Shown: positions 1 to 9,673 of the stretch, one piece after another
How the letters are laid out: each line of letters starts with the position of its first letter
Numbering within the stretch: position 1 is the stretch's first letter
Assembly: GCA_021791295.1 (NCBI GenBank)
Contig: JAJYWW010000039.1
Span: 1-12,900 of the forward strand
DNA from: a bacterium
Lineage (GTDB): Bacteria; SZUA-79; Acidulodesulfobacterales; Acidulodesulfobacteraceae
Reading direction: 5' to 3'
DNA: 12,900 bases
Program-made: the position numbers and the translations under genes
Notes under the pieces: model-generated
What the model was told of the DNA's origin: nothing
What the model saw: the letters and a program-made list of their open reading frames with translations, nothing else
Databases searched by the model: none

Positions 1-1833
1 CATAAACAGCATATCTCCGTTTCCCAGCAGTTCCTCGGCGCCGTTTGAATCTAATATCGTCCTTGAATCTACTTTCGACGAAACTAAAAAAGATATGCGC
101 GAAGGCATATTTGCTTTAATAACGCCCGTCACTACGTTTACGGAAGGTCTTTGCGTAGCTATAACCAAATGTATTCCGCATGCCCTTGCCATTTGCGAAA
201 GCCTTATTATAGACGTTTCGACGTCCTTTGGGCTGGTAAGCATCAAATCGCTTAACTCGTCTATTATCACGACCAAATAAGGCATAGGTTTTAAGCCCTG
301 CTTCCTGTATTTATCGTTAAACTGCTCTATATTTTTAACCTTTTCCGACTGCATTTTTTTGTATCTGGATTCCATTTCGGAAACAGCCCACTTTAATGCT
401 ACGCCCGCTTTTTTCGGGTCATAGACTATGTCGCTTATTAAATGCGGCAGATTTTCAAAAGGCGCCAGTTCTAATCTTTTAGGGTCTATCATTAAAAAAT
501 TAACCTCTTCGTGAGTTGCTTTAAAAATAAGGCTCATAACAAGCGTATTGATAAAAACGCTTTTTCCGGCGCCTGTTGCTCCGGCTATTAATAAATGCGG
601 CGCTTTTGCTAAATCGAACACTATATTTTTCCCCGTTGTATCTTTTCCGAGTACTATAGTGAGCATAGATTTTGAATCCGTAAATTCTTTGGAATTGATA
701 ATTTCCGAAAACAATACGGTTTCCCTTTTATTATTTGGAACTTCGATTCCTACCGCGGATTTCCCTTCTATTACTCCGGTAATCCTTACCGGTTTTGATT
801 TCAGCGCCATAGTCAAATCTTCGGAAAGCGTCAAAATTCTTCCTATTTTAATACCGCTCGCCGGTTCAAATTCGTACATTGTTATTACCGGACCGGGGTT
901 AATGCCGGTAACCTTTCCTTTAACTCCAAAATCCATAAGTTTTTTTTCAATAAGGGTTGCGTTTACAAGCAAAGACTGCTTGTCGGCTTTCTGCAAATCT
1001 TTTGCCGTTCCGTCCGCCTGCATTAAAGATATAGGCGGTATTTTTGAATCCCTGTCGCCTATAAAGTCGAAGGTTGCAGGTTTTTCTTCTATGCGTAAAG
1101 GCTGAACCGTTTCGGCCTTTTCTTCTTTTTTTTCTAAATCGCTTATAAGCTCTTCCCTTGCGCCTCCAAATAATTCTTTATTCATTACGAAACTTTTTTG
1201 TCTTTTTTTAAGCCCCTTTCTTTTTTCAAACTTTAATTTTATAGAATTAAAAAAAACGGATATTTTTAACCGTAAATTTTTAAAGTCGGAAAATTTAATT
1301 TTCTTGGAATTTATTTTATTATAATATTCCGTGATACGCTTAAAGTCTATTTTCTTAAAAAAAATATAAAATGCCGACAAAAAAAGCAAGAATATAATTA
1401 TTAAGGTACCCGCAAATCCGAAAAATTTAAAAATAAAGCCGTAAATTCCTCTGCCTAAGAGTCCTCCTCCCGACATCATAAAGCCGTGATACGATATCTT
1501 CGGAAATAAGCGGTACAGCAGAATGGATAAGGCTAATACGAAAAGCAATATTCCTGCGTAAAATCTTTTCGAAAGCGGTTTATTCAGTATTAAAACAAAC
1601 CCGACAGACAAAATAAAAAGAATTATTACGAAAGCGTTAAGTCCGAATAATTGAAGCAAAAAATTAGAAAGGACACCACCGAAGTAACCGCCCCAATTTG
1701 CTCTATGAACGGTCGAAATAGAATAGGAATTAAATGTTTGCTCGACTATATTATATGAATAAAGAGACAGCAGGGAATAAACGGAAAAAAAAATAATCAA
1801 AATTCCCCATATTATCTTTTTACGGCTCGGCAT
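1..1833 (-). CDS. ftsK: DNA translocase FtsK/SpoIIIE, C-terminus cut by window edge
   Basis: Membrane-anchored, ATP-driven double-stranded DNA pump that clears and aligns chromosome termini at the division septum. I translated the minus strand from the ATG at 1833-1831 to base 1; the frame is open for 611 codons. Four hydrophobic segments lie near residues 8-28, 64-84, 92-109 and 136-157, followed by a basic and charged linker to about residue 270. The motor has Walker A ATGAGKS (419-425), a conserved FLMIDP segment (446-451), Walker B VVIIDEL (522-528) and the IATQRPS motif (557-563). It breaks off at GDMLFM, so the end of the RecA-like motor and any DNA-reading gamma winged helix are outside the window. 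The linker is short compared with E. coli FtsK and closer to SpoIIIE-like lengths. The ATG is one base beyond the serS stop and a GGAAG ribosome site lies inside the last serS codons, so translation is probably coupled. Confidence 0.96.
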   Translation of the reverse strand, partial: MPSRKKIIWGILIIFFSVYSLLSLYSYNIVEQTFNSYSISTVHRANWGGYFGGVLSNFLLQLFGLNAFVIILFILSVGFVLILNKPLSKRFYAGILLFVLALSILLYRLFPKISYHGFMMSGGGLLGRGIYGFIFKFFGFAGTLIIIFLLFLSAFYIFFKKIDFKRITEYYNKINSKKIKFSDFKNLRLKISVFFNSIKLKFEKRKGLKKRQKSFVMNKELFGGAREELISDLEKKEEKAETVQPLRIEEKPATFDFIGDRDSKIPPISLMQADGTAKDLQKADKQSLLVNATLIEKKLMDFGVKGKVTGINPGPVITMYEFEPASGIKIGRILTLSEDLTMALKSKPVRITGVIEGKSAVGIEVPNNKRETVLFSEIINSKEFTDSKSMLTIVLGKDTTGKNIVFDLAKAPHLLIAGATGAGKSVFINTLVMSLIFKATHEEVNFLMIDPKRLELAPFENLPHLISDIVYDPKKAGVALKWAVSEMESRYKKMQSEKVKNIEQFNDKYRKQGLKPMPYLVVIIDELSDLMLTSPKDVETSIIRLSQMARACGIHLVIATQRPSVNVVTGVIKANMPSRISFLVSSKVDSRTILDSNGAEELLGNGDMLFM

Positions 1834-1834
1834 A

Positions 1835-3100
1835 TTAAATAAATTCTTCCGTTCCAAAATAAGGCTTTAAAGCGCCGGGGATCTTTATATAACCGTCTTT
1901 AGTCTGGTAATTTTCTATTAAGGCTATCATTACCCTTGGAAGCGCAAGTCCGGATCCGTTTAAAGTCGAAACGAATTCCGCTTTGGAGTTATTGTCTCTT
2001 TTAAATTTTATATTTGCGCGTCTTGCTTGAAAAGTGCCAAAATTAGAACATGAACTGACTTCGAGCCACTCGTTTATTCCAGGCGCGTAAACTTCTATAT
2101 CGAATTTTTCTTTTGCGGTAAAACTTAAATCTCCCGTACATATCCTGATTAACCTGTGCGGCAGATCCAATCTGTTTAATATATCCTGCGCATCGGCAAT
2201 TAAGCTAGATAATTCTTCTTTTGCGGTTTCCGGCGCAACAATTTTGACAAGCTCGACCTTGTCGAACTGATGGCCGCGCTTTATACCTTTGGTGTCCTTA
2301 CCTGCCGAAAGCTGCTCTTTTCTAAAGCAAGCCGTATAAGCCGCATGTTTTATAGGAAGCTTATTCATGGGCAGTATTTCGTTCCTGTACATATTGGTAA
2401 CGGGAACTTCTGCCGTCGGAACGAACCACATTCCCGAATCATCGTCTTTGTAAAGATTTTCGGAAAATTTAGGAAGTTGTCCCGTTCCCGTGAGACATTC
2501 TTGGTTTACCATAAAAGGCGGGTAAACTTCTTCGTATTCGTGATAATTTACGTGAGTATCGAGCATAAAGCCGATAAGCGCTCTTTGAAGTTTTGCAAAG
2601 CCCTTTTTCAATACGTAAAAACGGGTGCCGGAAATTTTAACTCCCCTTTCGAAGTCTATTAAATCTCTTTTTTCGCCGATATCGTAATGGGTTTTAGGTT
2701 CAAATTCAAATTTTTTCTTTTCGTTGAAATATGCTATAGGAATGTTTTCGGAATCGTCTTTTCCGACAGGGACTTCGGGATCGGGAATATTAGGCACGTT
2801 AAGCATAAGCGAATTGAGTCTTTCTTCTAATTCGCCCAGTTCGTCTTCCTGAACTTTAATAAGTTCGTTTATCTTTTTTACCTCTTCTTTTTTCGCCGAA
2901 ATCGTTTCGGCGTTTTTTTCCGATGCTATCTCCTTGGAAAGCGTTTTTCTTATGTTCCTTAAATTTTCCGAATCGAATAAAAGTTTCCTTTTAGCTTCGT
3001 CTAATTCAAAAATTTCATCTATAGGAACGGAAACGAAAAGTTTTTCCATCTCATTTTTGACGTATTCTTTCTGTTCCCTTATAAGTTTGATATCTATCAT
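1835..3100 (-). CDS. serS: Seryl-tRNA synthetase
   Basis: Class II aminoacyl-tRNA synthetase that activates serine with ATP and charges tRNA-Ser (and tRNA-Sec where present) in the cytoplasm. At 421 residues it is the usual bacterial length. Residues about 30-100 are highly charged and helical, matching the antiparallel coiled-coil arm that grips the long variable arm of tRNA-Ser. The catalytic core shows GTGQLPKF (205-212), the serine-binding TAE (229-231), motif 2 with FRKE (259-262) followed by SAGKDTKGIKRGHQFDKVE (265-283), and motif 3 LNGSGLALPR (380-389) followed by ENYQ. Motif 3 with ALPR instead of the common AVGR, and GHQF in motif 2, are permitted variants that keep the ATP-binding arginines. 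It follows atpC by a 69-bp AT-rich gap and is almost fused to ftsK downstream. No strong ribosome site precedes the ATG. Confidence 0.97.
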   Translation of the reverse strand: MIDIKLIREQKEYVKNEMEKLFVSVPIDEIFELDEAKRKLLFDSENLRNIRKTLSKEIASEKNAETISAKKEEVKKINELIKVQEDELGELEERLNSLMLNVPNIPDPEVPVGKDDSENIPIAYFNEKKKFEFEPKTHYDIGEKRDLIDFERGVKISGTRFYVLKKGFAKLQRALIGFMLDTHVNYHEYEEVYPPFMVNQECLTGTGQLPKFSENLYKDDDSGMWFVPTAEVPVTNMYRNEILPMNKLPIKHAAYTACFRKEQLSAGKDTKGIKRGHQFDKVELVKIVAPETAKEELSSLIADAQDILNRLDLPHRLIRICTGDLSFTAKEKFDIEVYAPGINEWLEVSSCSNFGTFQARRANIKFKRDNNSKAEFVSTLNGSGLALPRVMIALIENYQTKDGYIKIPGALKPYFGTEEFI

Positions 3101-3140
3101 ATTTTATTCTATTTTTCGGATTAACTATTTTTATTTTTAT

Positions 3141-3169
3141 ATATTAATATTTTTAAATCAAAATATCAA
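3141..3169 (-). promoter_or_regulatory. Possible sigma70-type promoter for serS-ftsK
   Basis: On the minus strand TTGATA (3169-3164) is followed, after exactly 17 bases, by TAATAT (3146-3141), about 40 bases before the serS start. The -35 hexamer matches consensus at five of six positions, the -10 at four. The gap is almost pure A/T, so such a match can arise by chance. Its main support is position: it is the only long gap between the ATP synthase genes and serS-ftsK, and no hairpin-plus-T-run terminator is visible there. Confidence 0.3.
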
Positions 3170-3412
3170 TTAAGAATCTAATAAAATATTTACGTTATCG
3201 TTGCTTACTTCCGCTAATCCGCCGCTTAAAACTTCTATTTCTTTAATAGTGCCGTCGATTTTATATTTTATAGAGCCTGTAATCAAATAAGATATAAAAT
3301 TAACGTGCTTAGGCATAACCCCTTCTATGCCGGACTGCGCGGGAAGTTCGCAAAAATCCGTTTCTCCTTCAAAAATCAGCTTTTTTTTATCCGCTATTTT
3401 TAATTTTAACAC
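3170..3412 (-). CDS. atpC: ATP synthase F1 epsilon subunit, short form lacking the C-terminal domain
   Basis: Central-stalk subunit of F1 that binds gamma and the c-ring. The 80 residues cover only the N-terminal beta-sandwich domain: the signature GIEGVMPKH (28-36), then LITGSIKY (43-50), LSGGLAEVS (62-70) and the terminal strand NVNILLDS. In typical bacterial epsilon (about 130-140 residues) this strand runs into two helices that can extend into F1 and inhibit ATP hydrolysis; here a TAA stop follows at once. The bases after the stop are nearly all A/T and encode no recognisable helical tail in the frames I read, so this is a true short form and not an obvious frameshift. Short epsilon proteins are known, for example in Chlorobium. 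The start codon is GTG, three bases after the atpD stop, with AGG about ten bases upstream. Confidence 0.93.
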   Translation of the reverse strand: MLKLKIADKKKLIFEGETDFCELPAQSGIEGVMPKHVNFISYLITGSIKYKIDGTIKEIEVLSGGLAEVSNDNVNILLDS

Positions 3413-3415
3413 GGT

Positions 3416-4822
<1,407 letters not shown>

Positions 4823-4856
4823 TTATAAACTCTCCTGATACTTTAAAAATTAAAAT

Positions 4857-5747
4857 TTATTTTACCGCGTTAACTCCGTTTATAATATCTAAAATTTCTA
4901 GCGTAACCGCCGTCTGCCTTGCTTTGTTATAAGCTGCCGTCAGTTTATTTATCAATTTTCCCGCATTCCTGGTAGCATTATCCATTGCGTTCATTCTCGA
5001 AGCCTGCTCGCCGGCAAAAGATTCCAAAATTTTATAATAAATTTTGGTCCGAAAATAATTATTAAAAATCGTATCGATTATTTCGTTTTCGTAAGCGGTC
5101 GTTTCTTCTATCAAATAGCCGCCGCTTTTACCCGACAAGCTATTGTCTAAAGGCTTTATAGGCAGAAGTTTTTCAGAATATGCTCTTTGCTGAAGAGTGG
5201 AAATATAATGATTAGATATTATATAAACGTCGTCTATCACATTGTTTTTAAAATCTCTTATAAAGGTATCGCATAAAAGCCCTGCGGTATTTAATATTGA
5301 ATCGCCGTCCGAATAAAGCATTCCGAAAGCGATATCGTAATTGTTTTTTTTAAAAAAATCATAAGCTTTTTTACCAAGAACGTATATTTTTATTTTATCT
5401 TCATCTAATCCATTGCTTTTAATTTCTTCGTTAAAAAGTTTAAACAGATTTATATTGAAAGAACCGCAAAGACCTCTGTCTGTTGAAATTATCACTATTC
5501 CGATATTTCCGCCGGTTTTTCTGTCTTTTCCGTCATTCTTTCCGTAAAAAGGATGCAGATGCAGCACGCTGTTATTCTTAATATTATCCATAATGCCGTC
5601 GTAAACTGAAGCATAAGCTTTATATTCATTCATAGCCGCCTGATTTTTTTTAAACTTTGACCCGGCAACCATTTTCATAGCTTTGGTAATCTGTCTCGTA
5701 TTTTTAATACTTGAGATTTTTCTTTTTATGGATTTTAAATTAGGCAT
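4857..5747 (-). CDS. atpG: ATP synthase F1 gamma subunit (rotor shaft)
   Basis: Rotating coiled-coil shaft inside the alpha3beta3 hexamer. The 296 residues have the expected architecture. The N-terminal helix carries IKRKISSIKNTRQITKAMKM (7-26), close to family consensus. The central Rossmann-like domain has STDRGLCGSFN (88-98). The C-terminal helix contains RMNAMDNAT (251-259) and YNKARQTAVTLEILDIINGV (273-292). Residues about 200-215 (rich in Ser, Gly and Lys) are a poorly conserved loop. The ATG follows the atpA stop (TGA) by six bases; only a weak GAAGA purine stretch inside the end of atpA precedes it, so translation probably depends on coupling to atpA. Confidence 0.98.
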   Translation of the reverse strand: MPNLKSIKRKISSIKNTRQITKAMKMVAGSKFKKNQAAMNEYKAYASVYDGIMDNIKNNSVLHLHPFYGKNDGKDRKTGGNIGIVIISTDRGLCGSFNINLFKLFNEEIKSNGLDEDKIKIYVLGKKAYDFFKKNNYDIAFGMLYSDGDSILNTAGLLCDTFIRDFKNNVIDDVYIISNHYISTLQQRAYSEKLLPIKPLDNSLSGKSGGYLIEETTAYENEIIDTIFNNYFRTKIYYKILESFAGEQASRMNAMDNATRNAGKLINKLTAAYNKARQTAVTLEILDIINGVNAVK

Positions 5748-5753
5748 AAATTA

Positions 5754-7265
5754 TCAGTCTTCTACGAATATTTTTTTAAAATTATCCAATGCCGTTAAAA
5801 TCTTTGTTTTAAGCGCATCGTCTATAGATTTTTTTTCTCTGATATCCGAATAGATTCCAGGAGAGTTATTTTCTATATAGTAAAAGAGTTCTTCTTCATA
5901 TTTTTTTATAGACGCAAGTTTATACTCCTGAAGATAGCCGCTGTTTGCCGCAAACAGTATAACTACTTCTTTTTCAACCGGCATAGGACTGTATTGCGGC
6001 TGTTTAAGAAGCTCGGACATCATTCTGCCCCGCGCAAGCATTTCCTGCGTAGTTTTATCGAGGTCCGCTCCGAACTGCGAAAACGCCGCAAGCTCCCTGT
6101 ATTGAGCAAGCGAAAGCCTTAAGCCTCCGGAAACCTGTTTCATAGCTTTAATCTGAGCATCTCCGCCGACTCTCGAAACAGAAAGTCCGGCATTGACGGC
6201 TGGTCTGGTTCCCGCATAAAACAGGTCGGTTTCTAAAAAAATCTGCCCGTCCGTAATAGATATAACGTTGGTCGGAATATACGCCGACACGTCTCCCGCC
6301 TGCGTTTCTATTATAGGCAAAGCAGTAAGCGATCCTCCGCCGTGAGCCTGATTTAATTTTGCCGCTCTTTCAAGAAGTCTTGAATGCAGATAAAAAACGT
6401 CGCCTGGATATGCTTCCCTTCCTGGCGGTCTCCTTAAGAGCAGAGAAAGTTCTCTGTATGCTACGGCATGTTTGGATAAATCGTCGTAAATTATCAAACA
6501 GTGCATACCGTTGTCTCTAAAATATTCGCCCATAGTGGCTCCGGTATAAGGGGCAAAATATTGCAGTGCCGCCGGATCGCTCGCGTTAGCGGCAATTATG
6601 GCGGTATATTCCATTGCGCCGGAACTCATAAGCCGGTCGTAAATAAATGAAATGCTCGACTGTTTCTGTCCTATACCGACGTATATACAGTAAACTCCGG
6701 AATCTTTCTGATTTAATATAGTGTCGATTGCTATAGCGGTCTTACCGGTCTGCCGGTCTCCTATGATAAGCTCCCTCTGCCCTTTACCGATAGGTATTAA
6801 AGAGTCTATAACTTTTATGCCCGTATATAAAGGTTCGTTAACTTTATGCCTTTGAACTATTCCGGGAGCTTTTCTTTCTATGTTGTAATATTTTTCAGCT
6901 TCAACTGGGCTCTTTCCGTCTATAGGTCTTCCCAGTCCGTCTAAAACTCTGCCTATAACCCCCTTGCCTACAGGGACCTCGGCAATTTTTCCGGTTCTTT
7001 TTACTGTATCCCCTTCTTTTACCAAAAATTCTTCGCCGAGAACGATAACGCCGGCATTATCTTCTTCGAGATTTAAAACATATCCGTAAACGTCGGGAGT
7101 AAATTCAAGCATTTCCCCTATAACCGCATTTTTAATGCCGTATATTCTCGCAACACCGTCTCCGACTGATAAAACCACGCCTACTTCGCTGATATCTATG
7201 CTTTTAGTATAAGACTCTATCTTGCTTTTTATAATATCGGTAATTTCCGAAGGCTTAATTGCCAT
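5754..7265 (-). CDS. atpA: ATP synthase F1 alpha subunit
   Basis: Non-catalytic nucleotide-binding subunit alternating with beta in F1. Length is 503, standard. Motifs: P-loop GDRQTGKT (169-176), Walker [13 protein letters not shown] (256-267), [20 protein letters not shown] (278-297) and the arginine finger in SVSRVGG (R365), which reaches into the catalytic site of the neighbouring beta. The N-terminal crown begins near [11 protein letters not shown] (33-43). The GGDAQ after the arginine finger replaces the more usual GGAAQ; this position varies in the family. The ATG lies inside atpH (11-bp overlap) with AGGAG ten bases upstream. The stop is TGA. Confidence 0.99.
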   Translation of the reverse strand: MAIKPSEITDIIKSKIESYTKSIDISEVGVVLSVGDGVARIYGIKNAVIGEMLEFTPDVYGYVLNLEEDNAGVIVLGEEFLVKEGDTVKRTGKIAEVPVGKGVIGRVLDGLGRPIDGKSPVEAEKYYNIERKAPGIVQRHKVNEPLYTGIKVIDSLIPIGKGQRELIIGDRQTGKTAIAIDTILNQKDSGVYCIYVGIGQKQSSISFIYDRLMSSGAMEYTAIIAANASDPAALQYFAPYTGATMGEYFRDNGMHCLIIYDDLSKHAVAYRELSLLLRRPPGREAYPGDVFYLHSRLLERAAKLNQAHGGGSLTALPIIETQAGDVSAYIPTNVISITDGQIFLETDLFYAGTRPAVNAGLSVSRVGGDAQIKAMKQVSGGLRLSLAQYRELAAFSQFGADLDKTTQEMLARGRMMSELLKQPQYSPMPVEKEVVILFAANSGYLQEYKLASIKKYEEELFYYIENNSPGIYSDIREKKSIDDALKTKILTALDNFKKIFVED

Positions 7266-7815
7266 TAATAAATGCTCCTTGCTTTAAGTATTTATGAAAA
7301 TTATCTAAACGGGTTTTTATGCTTGAATCGTATAAAACGTTATCTATATTTATAATATAACCGCCTAAGATATTTTCGTCTATTTCGGACTTAATAGATA
7401 CGGTTTTTTTCATGGCTTTTTCCGTCATCTCGATTAGTTTGCTTTTTTCTTCGGGTTTTAATTCTTTTGCGGAAATAACTTTAACTTTCAATACATTATT
7501 GCTGTTATCGCGCAGATTTGAATATTCGGTAAAAATTTTAGGAAGATAACCTATTCTTTCCTGTTCTATTAATAAATGAAGAAAATTTATAAAATATTCG
7601 TTAAAAAAAAGTTCTTTGCCAAGTAATTCTATGACTTCAAATCTTTCCTGCTTATCTATGAATGTTTGCGAAATAAATTCTTTAAGGCATAGCTTTTCGT
7701 AACAGAAATTAATAAATTTATTGAAGTCGTTAAAAATTTCATCGACTATCCGAAAATTTGCGGCTACGCTAAACAGAGCCGAACCATAGCGCTTACTTAT
7801 TTGACTGTCCTGCAA
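7255..7815 (-). CDS. atpH: ATP synthase delta subunit (OSCP), TTG start
   Basis: Stator protein that joins the top of F1 to the b/b' stalk. It has the two expected parts: a helical N-terminal domain starting with [13 protein letters not shown] (6-18) and a C-terminal domain with the family signature [19 protein letters not shown] (149-167). Length 186 is normal. No ATG is available near the N-terminus; the only start that includes the conserved KRYGSAL segment with correct spacing is TTG at 7815-7813, preceded by a purine-rich GAGGA site (7825-7821) five bases upstream. The start lies inside atpF (23-bp overlap), so translation is probably coupled. Confidence 0.95.
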   Translation of the reverse strand: MQDSQISKRYGSALFSVAANFRIVDEIFNDFNKFINFCYEKLCLKEFISQTFIDKQERFEVIELLGKELFFNEYFINFLHLLIEQERIGYLPKIFTEYSNLRDNSNNVLKVKVISAKELKPEEKSKLIEMTEKAMKKTVSIKSEIDENILGGYIINIDNVLYDSSIKTRLDNFHKYLKQGAFINGN

Positions 7816-8287
7816 ATCCTTCCTCTTGTGCTTTAAGAAAATTTTCGTTTAATTTGTTATCGCTGTCTGATTCTATCTCTTTTTTTATCTTTTCGTTTGC
7901 GGTTTGAAACGACTTGCCTATCATTTCTTCCAAAAGCTTTTTCCTGTGATTGTCTATTTCGGCTTTTGCATGTTCCAAATAAGCATTGACGATTTTATCG
8001 GAGGTCATTTCGGCGTTTTTAATAATCAATTTTTTTTCCGCCGTTGCTTCTTTTATTGCGTCTTCTCTAATTTCGCGCATCTCTTTTCTTGCTTTCTCAA
8101 GTTCGGCTTTAGCCTCTTGATATATCTCTTTTGCCTTATTTTCATATTCTCTTGCTTTTTCAAGATGAGATTCTAAGTCGTGCCGCCTGCCGCCTAAGAA
8201 AGTTATACCGTATTTAATATAAATATAAGCTATTCCTATTGCAAGTATAATCGTATCGAATATTCGCCAAAAGATTTCCATATTCAT
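7793..8287 (-). CDS. atpF: ATP synthase F0 b subunit
   Basis: Peripheral-stalk subunit that anchors delta and F1 to the membrane. A single membrane segment (about 9-28) is followed by a very long charged helix (about 38-140) rich in Glu, Lys and Ala, the right-handed coiled coil of the stalk. Length 164 is usual. RRHDLESHLEKAREYENKAK (34-53) is the start of the stalk helix, as in b proteins of other deltaproteobacteria. The ATG overlaps the stop of the preceding b' gene by four bases (ATGA) and no ribosome site is visible before it, only an A/T run, so translation likely depends on re-initiation after b'. A second ATG two codons later is an alternative start. Sequence drift in this family makes the b versus b' label depend mainly on gene order. 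Confidence 0.9.
   Translation of the reverse strand: MNMEIFWRIFDTIILAIGIAYIYIKYGITFLGGRRHDLESHLEKAREYENKAKEIYQEAKAELEKARKEMREIREDAIKEATAEKKLIIKNAEMTSDKIVNAYLEHAKAEIDNHRKKLLEEMIGKSFQTANEKIKKEIESDSDNKLNENFLKAQEEGFAGQSNK
7817..7826 (-). promoter_or_regulatory. Ribosome binding site that decides the atpH TTG start
   Basis: The minus strand reads AGAGGAAGGA here, directly before T and the TTG codon at 7815-7813. It contains two overlapping purine-rich cores (GAGGA and AAGGA) within the atpF coding region. It supports the use of TTG, since no ATG or GTG in this frame would keep the conserved delta N-terminus. Confidence 0.65.
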
Positions 8288-8712
8288 AAATTTATAATTT
8301 TTTTTGATATTAAATCCGCGATTTCTTCCGATTTTAACATATAATCTTTTATTAAATCGTTTTTTTCTTTATCGAAGTTTTTAAGCGCTTCGGCTATATT
8401 TTCCGACGCTTTTTTTCTGGCTTCGTCAACCACTCTATGCGCTTCGGCTAAACCTTCTTTTTTGTAAGATTCGCGAATACCGTTTAGTTCTATTTTTAAT
8501 TTATTTTTTTCCTGCTCGGCAGATTCATATAATTTTTTCGTTAAATCTTCAAAGTTTTCTTTATTGACTTTATGGGAAGATAAAATGCTTTCCCGTTCTT
8601 TAAGAATTTTTCTTATAGGTTTAAACAAAAAAAGGTTTAAAAGATAAGTAAAAATTAAAAACGAGACGGCTTCGAATAAAAGCCCCTGCCAAGTAATGAC
8701 TAATTCGGGCAT
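8284..8712 (-). CDS. atpF': ATP synthase F0 b' subunit
   Basis: Second b-type stator subunit, thought to pair with b as a heterodimer. The 142 residues have one membrane helix (about 9-30), then FKPIRKILKERESIL (30-44), the conserved turn after the membrane helix in this family, and a charged coiled coil to the end. It is the first gene of the ATP synthase run. Genes for the a subunit (atpB), the c-ring (atpE) and atpI are absent from both sides of it within the window, so they must be encoded elsewhere if the enzyme is complete. The start is the only sensible ATG, but no ribosome site precedes it; the leader is entirely A and T. Confidence 0.9.
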   Translation of the reverse strand: MPELVITWQGLLFEAVSFLIFTYLLNLFLFKPIRKILKERESILSSHKVNKENFEDLTKKLYESAEQEKNKLKIELNGIRESYKKEGLAEAHRVVDEARKKASENIAEALKNFDKEKNDLIKDYMLKSEEIADLISKKIINL

Positions 8713-8738
8713 ATAATATTTATATTTTATATTTTTTT

Positions 8739-8747
8739 ATTATATCA
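8739..8747 (-). promoter_or_regulatory. Possible extended -10 promoter for the ATP synthase operon
   Basis: The minus strand reads TGATATAAT, a perfect TATAAT (8744-8739) with the TGn extension supplied by the parB stop codon. A transcript would start near 8732, about 20 bases before atpF'. The -35 position (8767-8762, TAGAAT) is weak, as is usual for extended -10 promoters. The identical nine bases occur at the parA promoter (10501-10493), which raises the likelihood that both are used. Confidence 0.45.
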
Positions 8748-9650
8748 ATTTTTATTTATAAATTCTATAATTCTTTCAAGCTCTTCGCCTGAATAAAATT
8801 CTATTTCTATTCTGCCTTTAAGCTCGTTTCCTTTGCTTTTATAATTTATTCTAACTTTGGTCTGAAGTTTTTCAAGCAGTTCTTCTTCATAACCTTTAAT
8901 CTGATACGATACCGGCAGATTTTTTTTCGGCTTCTTTTCTTTATTTTTTGTTTTTAGCTCTCTGGCCTTGCGTTCAGTTTCCCTGACGTTTAATTTTTCG
9001 CCGGAAATTGTATTTAACAGCATGCCGGCTTCGTCGTCGGACAACCCTACAAGATTTCTTGCATGCGAAGGAGTGATTTTTCCGTAAATAAGCTCTTTCT
9101 TGACTTCTTCGGGCAGAGAAAGAAGCCTAAGCATATTGGTAATAGTCGCCCTGTCTTTTCCGACTTTTGCCGCAAGTTCTTCATGCGTAAGCCTATATTC
9201 TTCTATAAGCCGCATATAACAGTTTGCTTCTTCGATGACGTTTAAATCCTGTCTCTGTATGTTTTCTATTAATGCAATTTCAAGTGCAGCCGCACCTGAA
9301 ATGTCTTTAATAATTGCGGGGACTTTTTTAAACTTAAGTTCGATTGCGGCTCTGTATCTCCTTTCTCCGGCTATTAAATCGTATTCGCCGTCTTTTTTAG
9401 ATTTGGCTACTATTAAAGGCTGAATTATACCGTTTTCTTTAATAGAATTTTTTAGCTCGACAAGTTTATCTTTATCGAAATACTGCCTTGGCTGATATAT
9501 ACCTGTATTAATTTTTTCTATTTCTATTTCAAAAACGGAAAACTTATCGTCTATACCTGGCATGTTTTCTTTTGGGTTGAAGTCGGTTAACAACGCTCCA
9601 AGCCCTCTGCCCAGCACATTTTTTTTAATATGTTTTGCTTTTTCTTCCAT
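8745..9650 (-). CDS. parB: Chromosome-partition protein ParB (Spo0J family)
   Basis: CTP-dependent DNA clamp that loads at parS, spreads along the chromosome and recruits SMC for origin segregation. Domains: basic N-terminal tail with RGLGALL (15-21), the ParA-contact region; the ParB/Srx CTPase domain (about 40-130) with QPRQYF (53-58), GERRYRA (95-101) and ENIQRQDLN (129-137); a central helix-turn-helix (about 154-180, LTHEELAAKVGKDRATITNM) that reads parS; a lysine-rich linker (about 231-245); and a C-terminal dimerisation domain. Length 301 is typical of chromosomal ParB. It lies 23 bp after parA with AAAGGA about ten bases upstream of the ATG. A cognate parS is present at 10553-10568. 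Confidence 0.98.
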   Translation of the reverse strand: MEEKAKHIKKNVLGRGLGALLTDFNPKENMPGIDDKFSVFEIEIEKINTGIYQPRQYFDKDKLVELKNSIKENGIIQPLIVAKSKKDGEYDLIAGERRYRAAIELKFKKVPAIIKDISGAAALEIALIENIQRQDLNVIEEANCYMRLIEEYRLTHEELAAKVGKDRATITNMLRLLSLPEEVKKELIYGKITPSHARNLVGLSDDEAGMLLNTISGEKLNVRETERKARELKTKNKEKKPKKNLPVSYQIKGYEEELLEKLQTKVRINYKSKGNELKGRIEIEFYSGEELERIIEFINKN

Positions 9651-9673
9651 ATTATATTTGTCCTTTTTTGAGT

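Noticed and set aside
548..1105. Open frame of 185 codons on the plus strand
   Set aside because: It lies wholly antisense to ftsK, whose opposite strand gives the Walker A and linker. Its translation is a low-complexity Ser/Ile/Val/Phe mix with no recognisable domain, the usual shadow of an AT-rich gene.
2270..2662. Open frame of 130 codons on the plus strand
   Set aside because: It is antisense to the catalytic core of serS, which is conserved throughout. No ribosome site or family resemblance was seen.
3101..3172. Frameshifted C-terminal domain of epsilon
   Set aside because: The bases after the atpC stop are nearly all A/T and give no helical, charged tail in the frames I read.
7904..8176. 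Cys/Phe-rich plus-strand frame of 90 codons
   Set aside because: It is antisense to the coiled coil of atpF. Reversed Lys/Glu codons naturally give Phe/Leu/Ser-rich shadows that look membrane-like.
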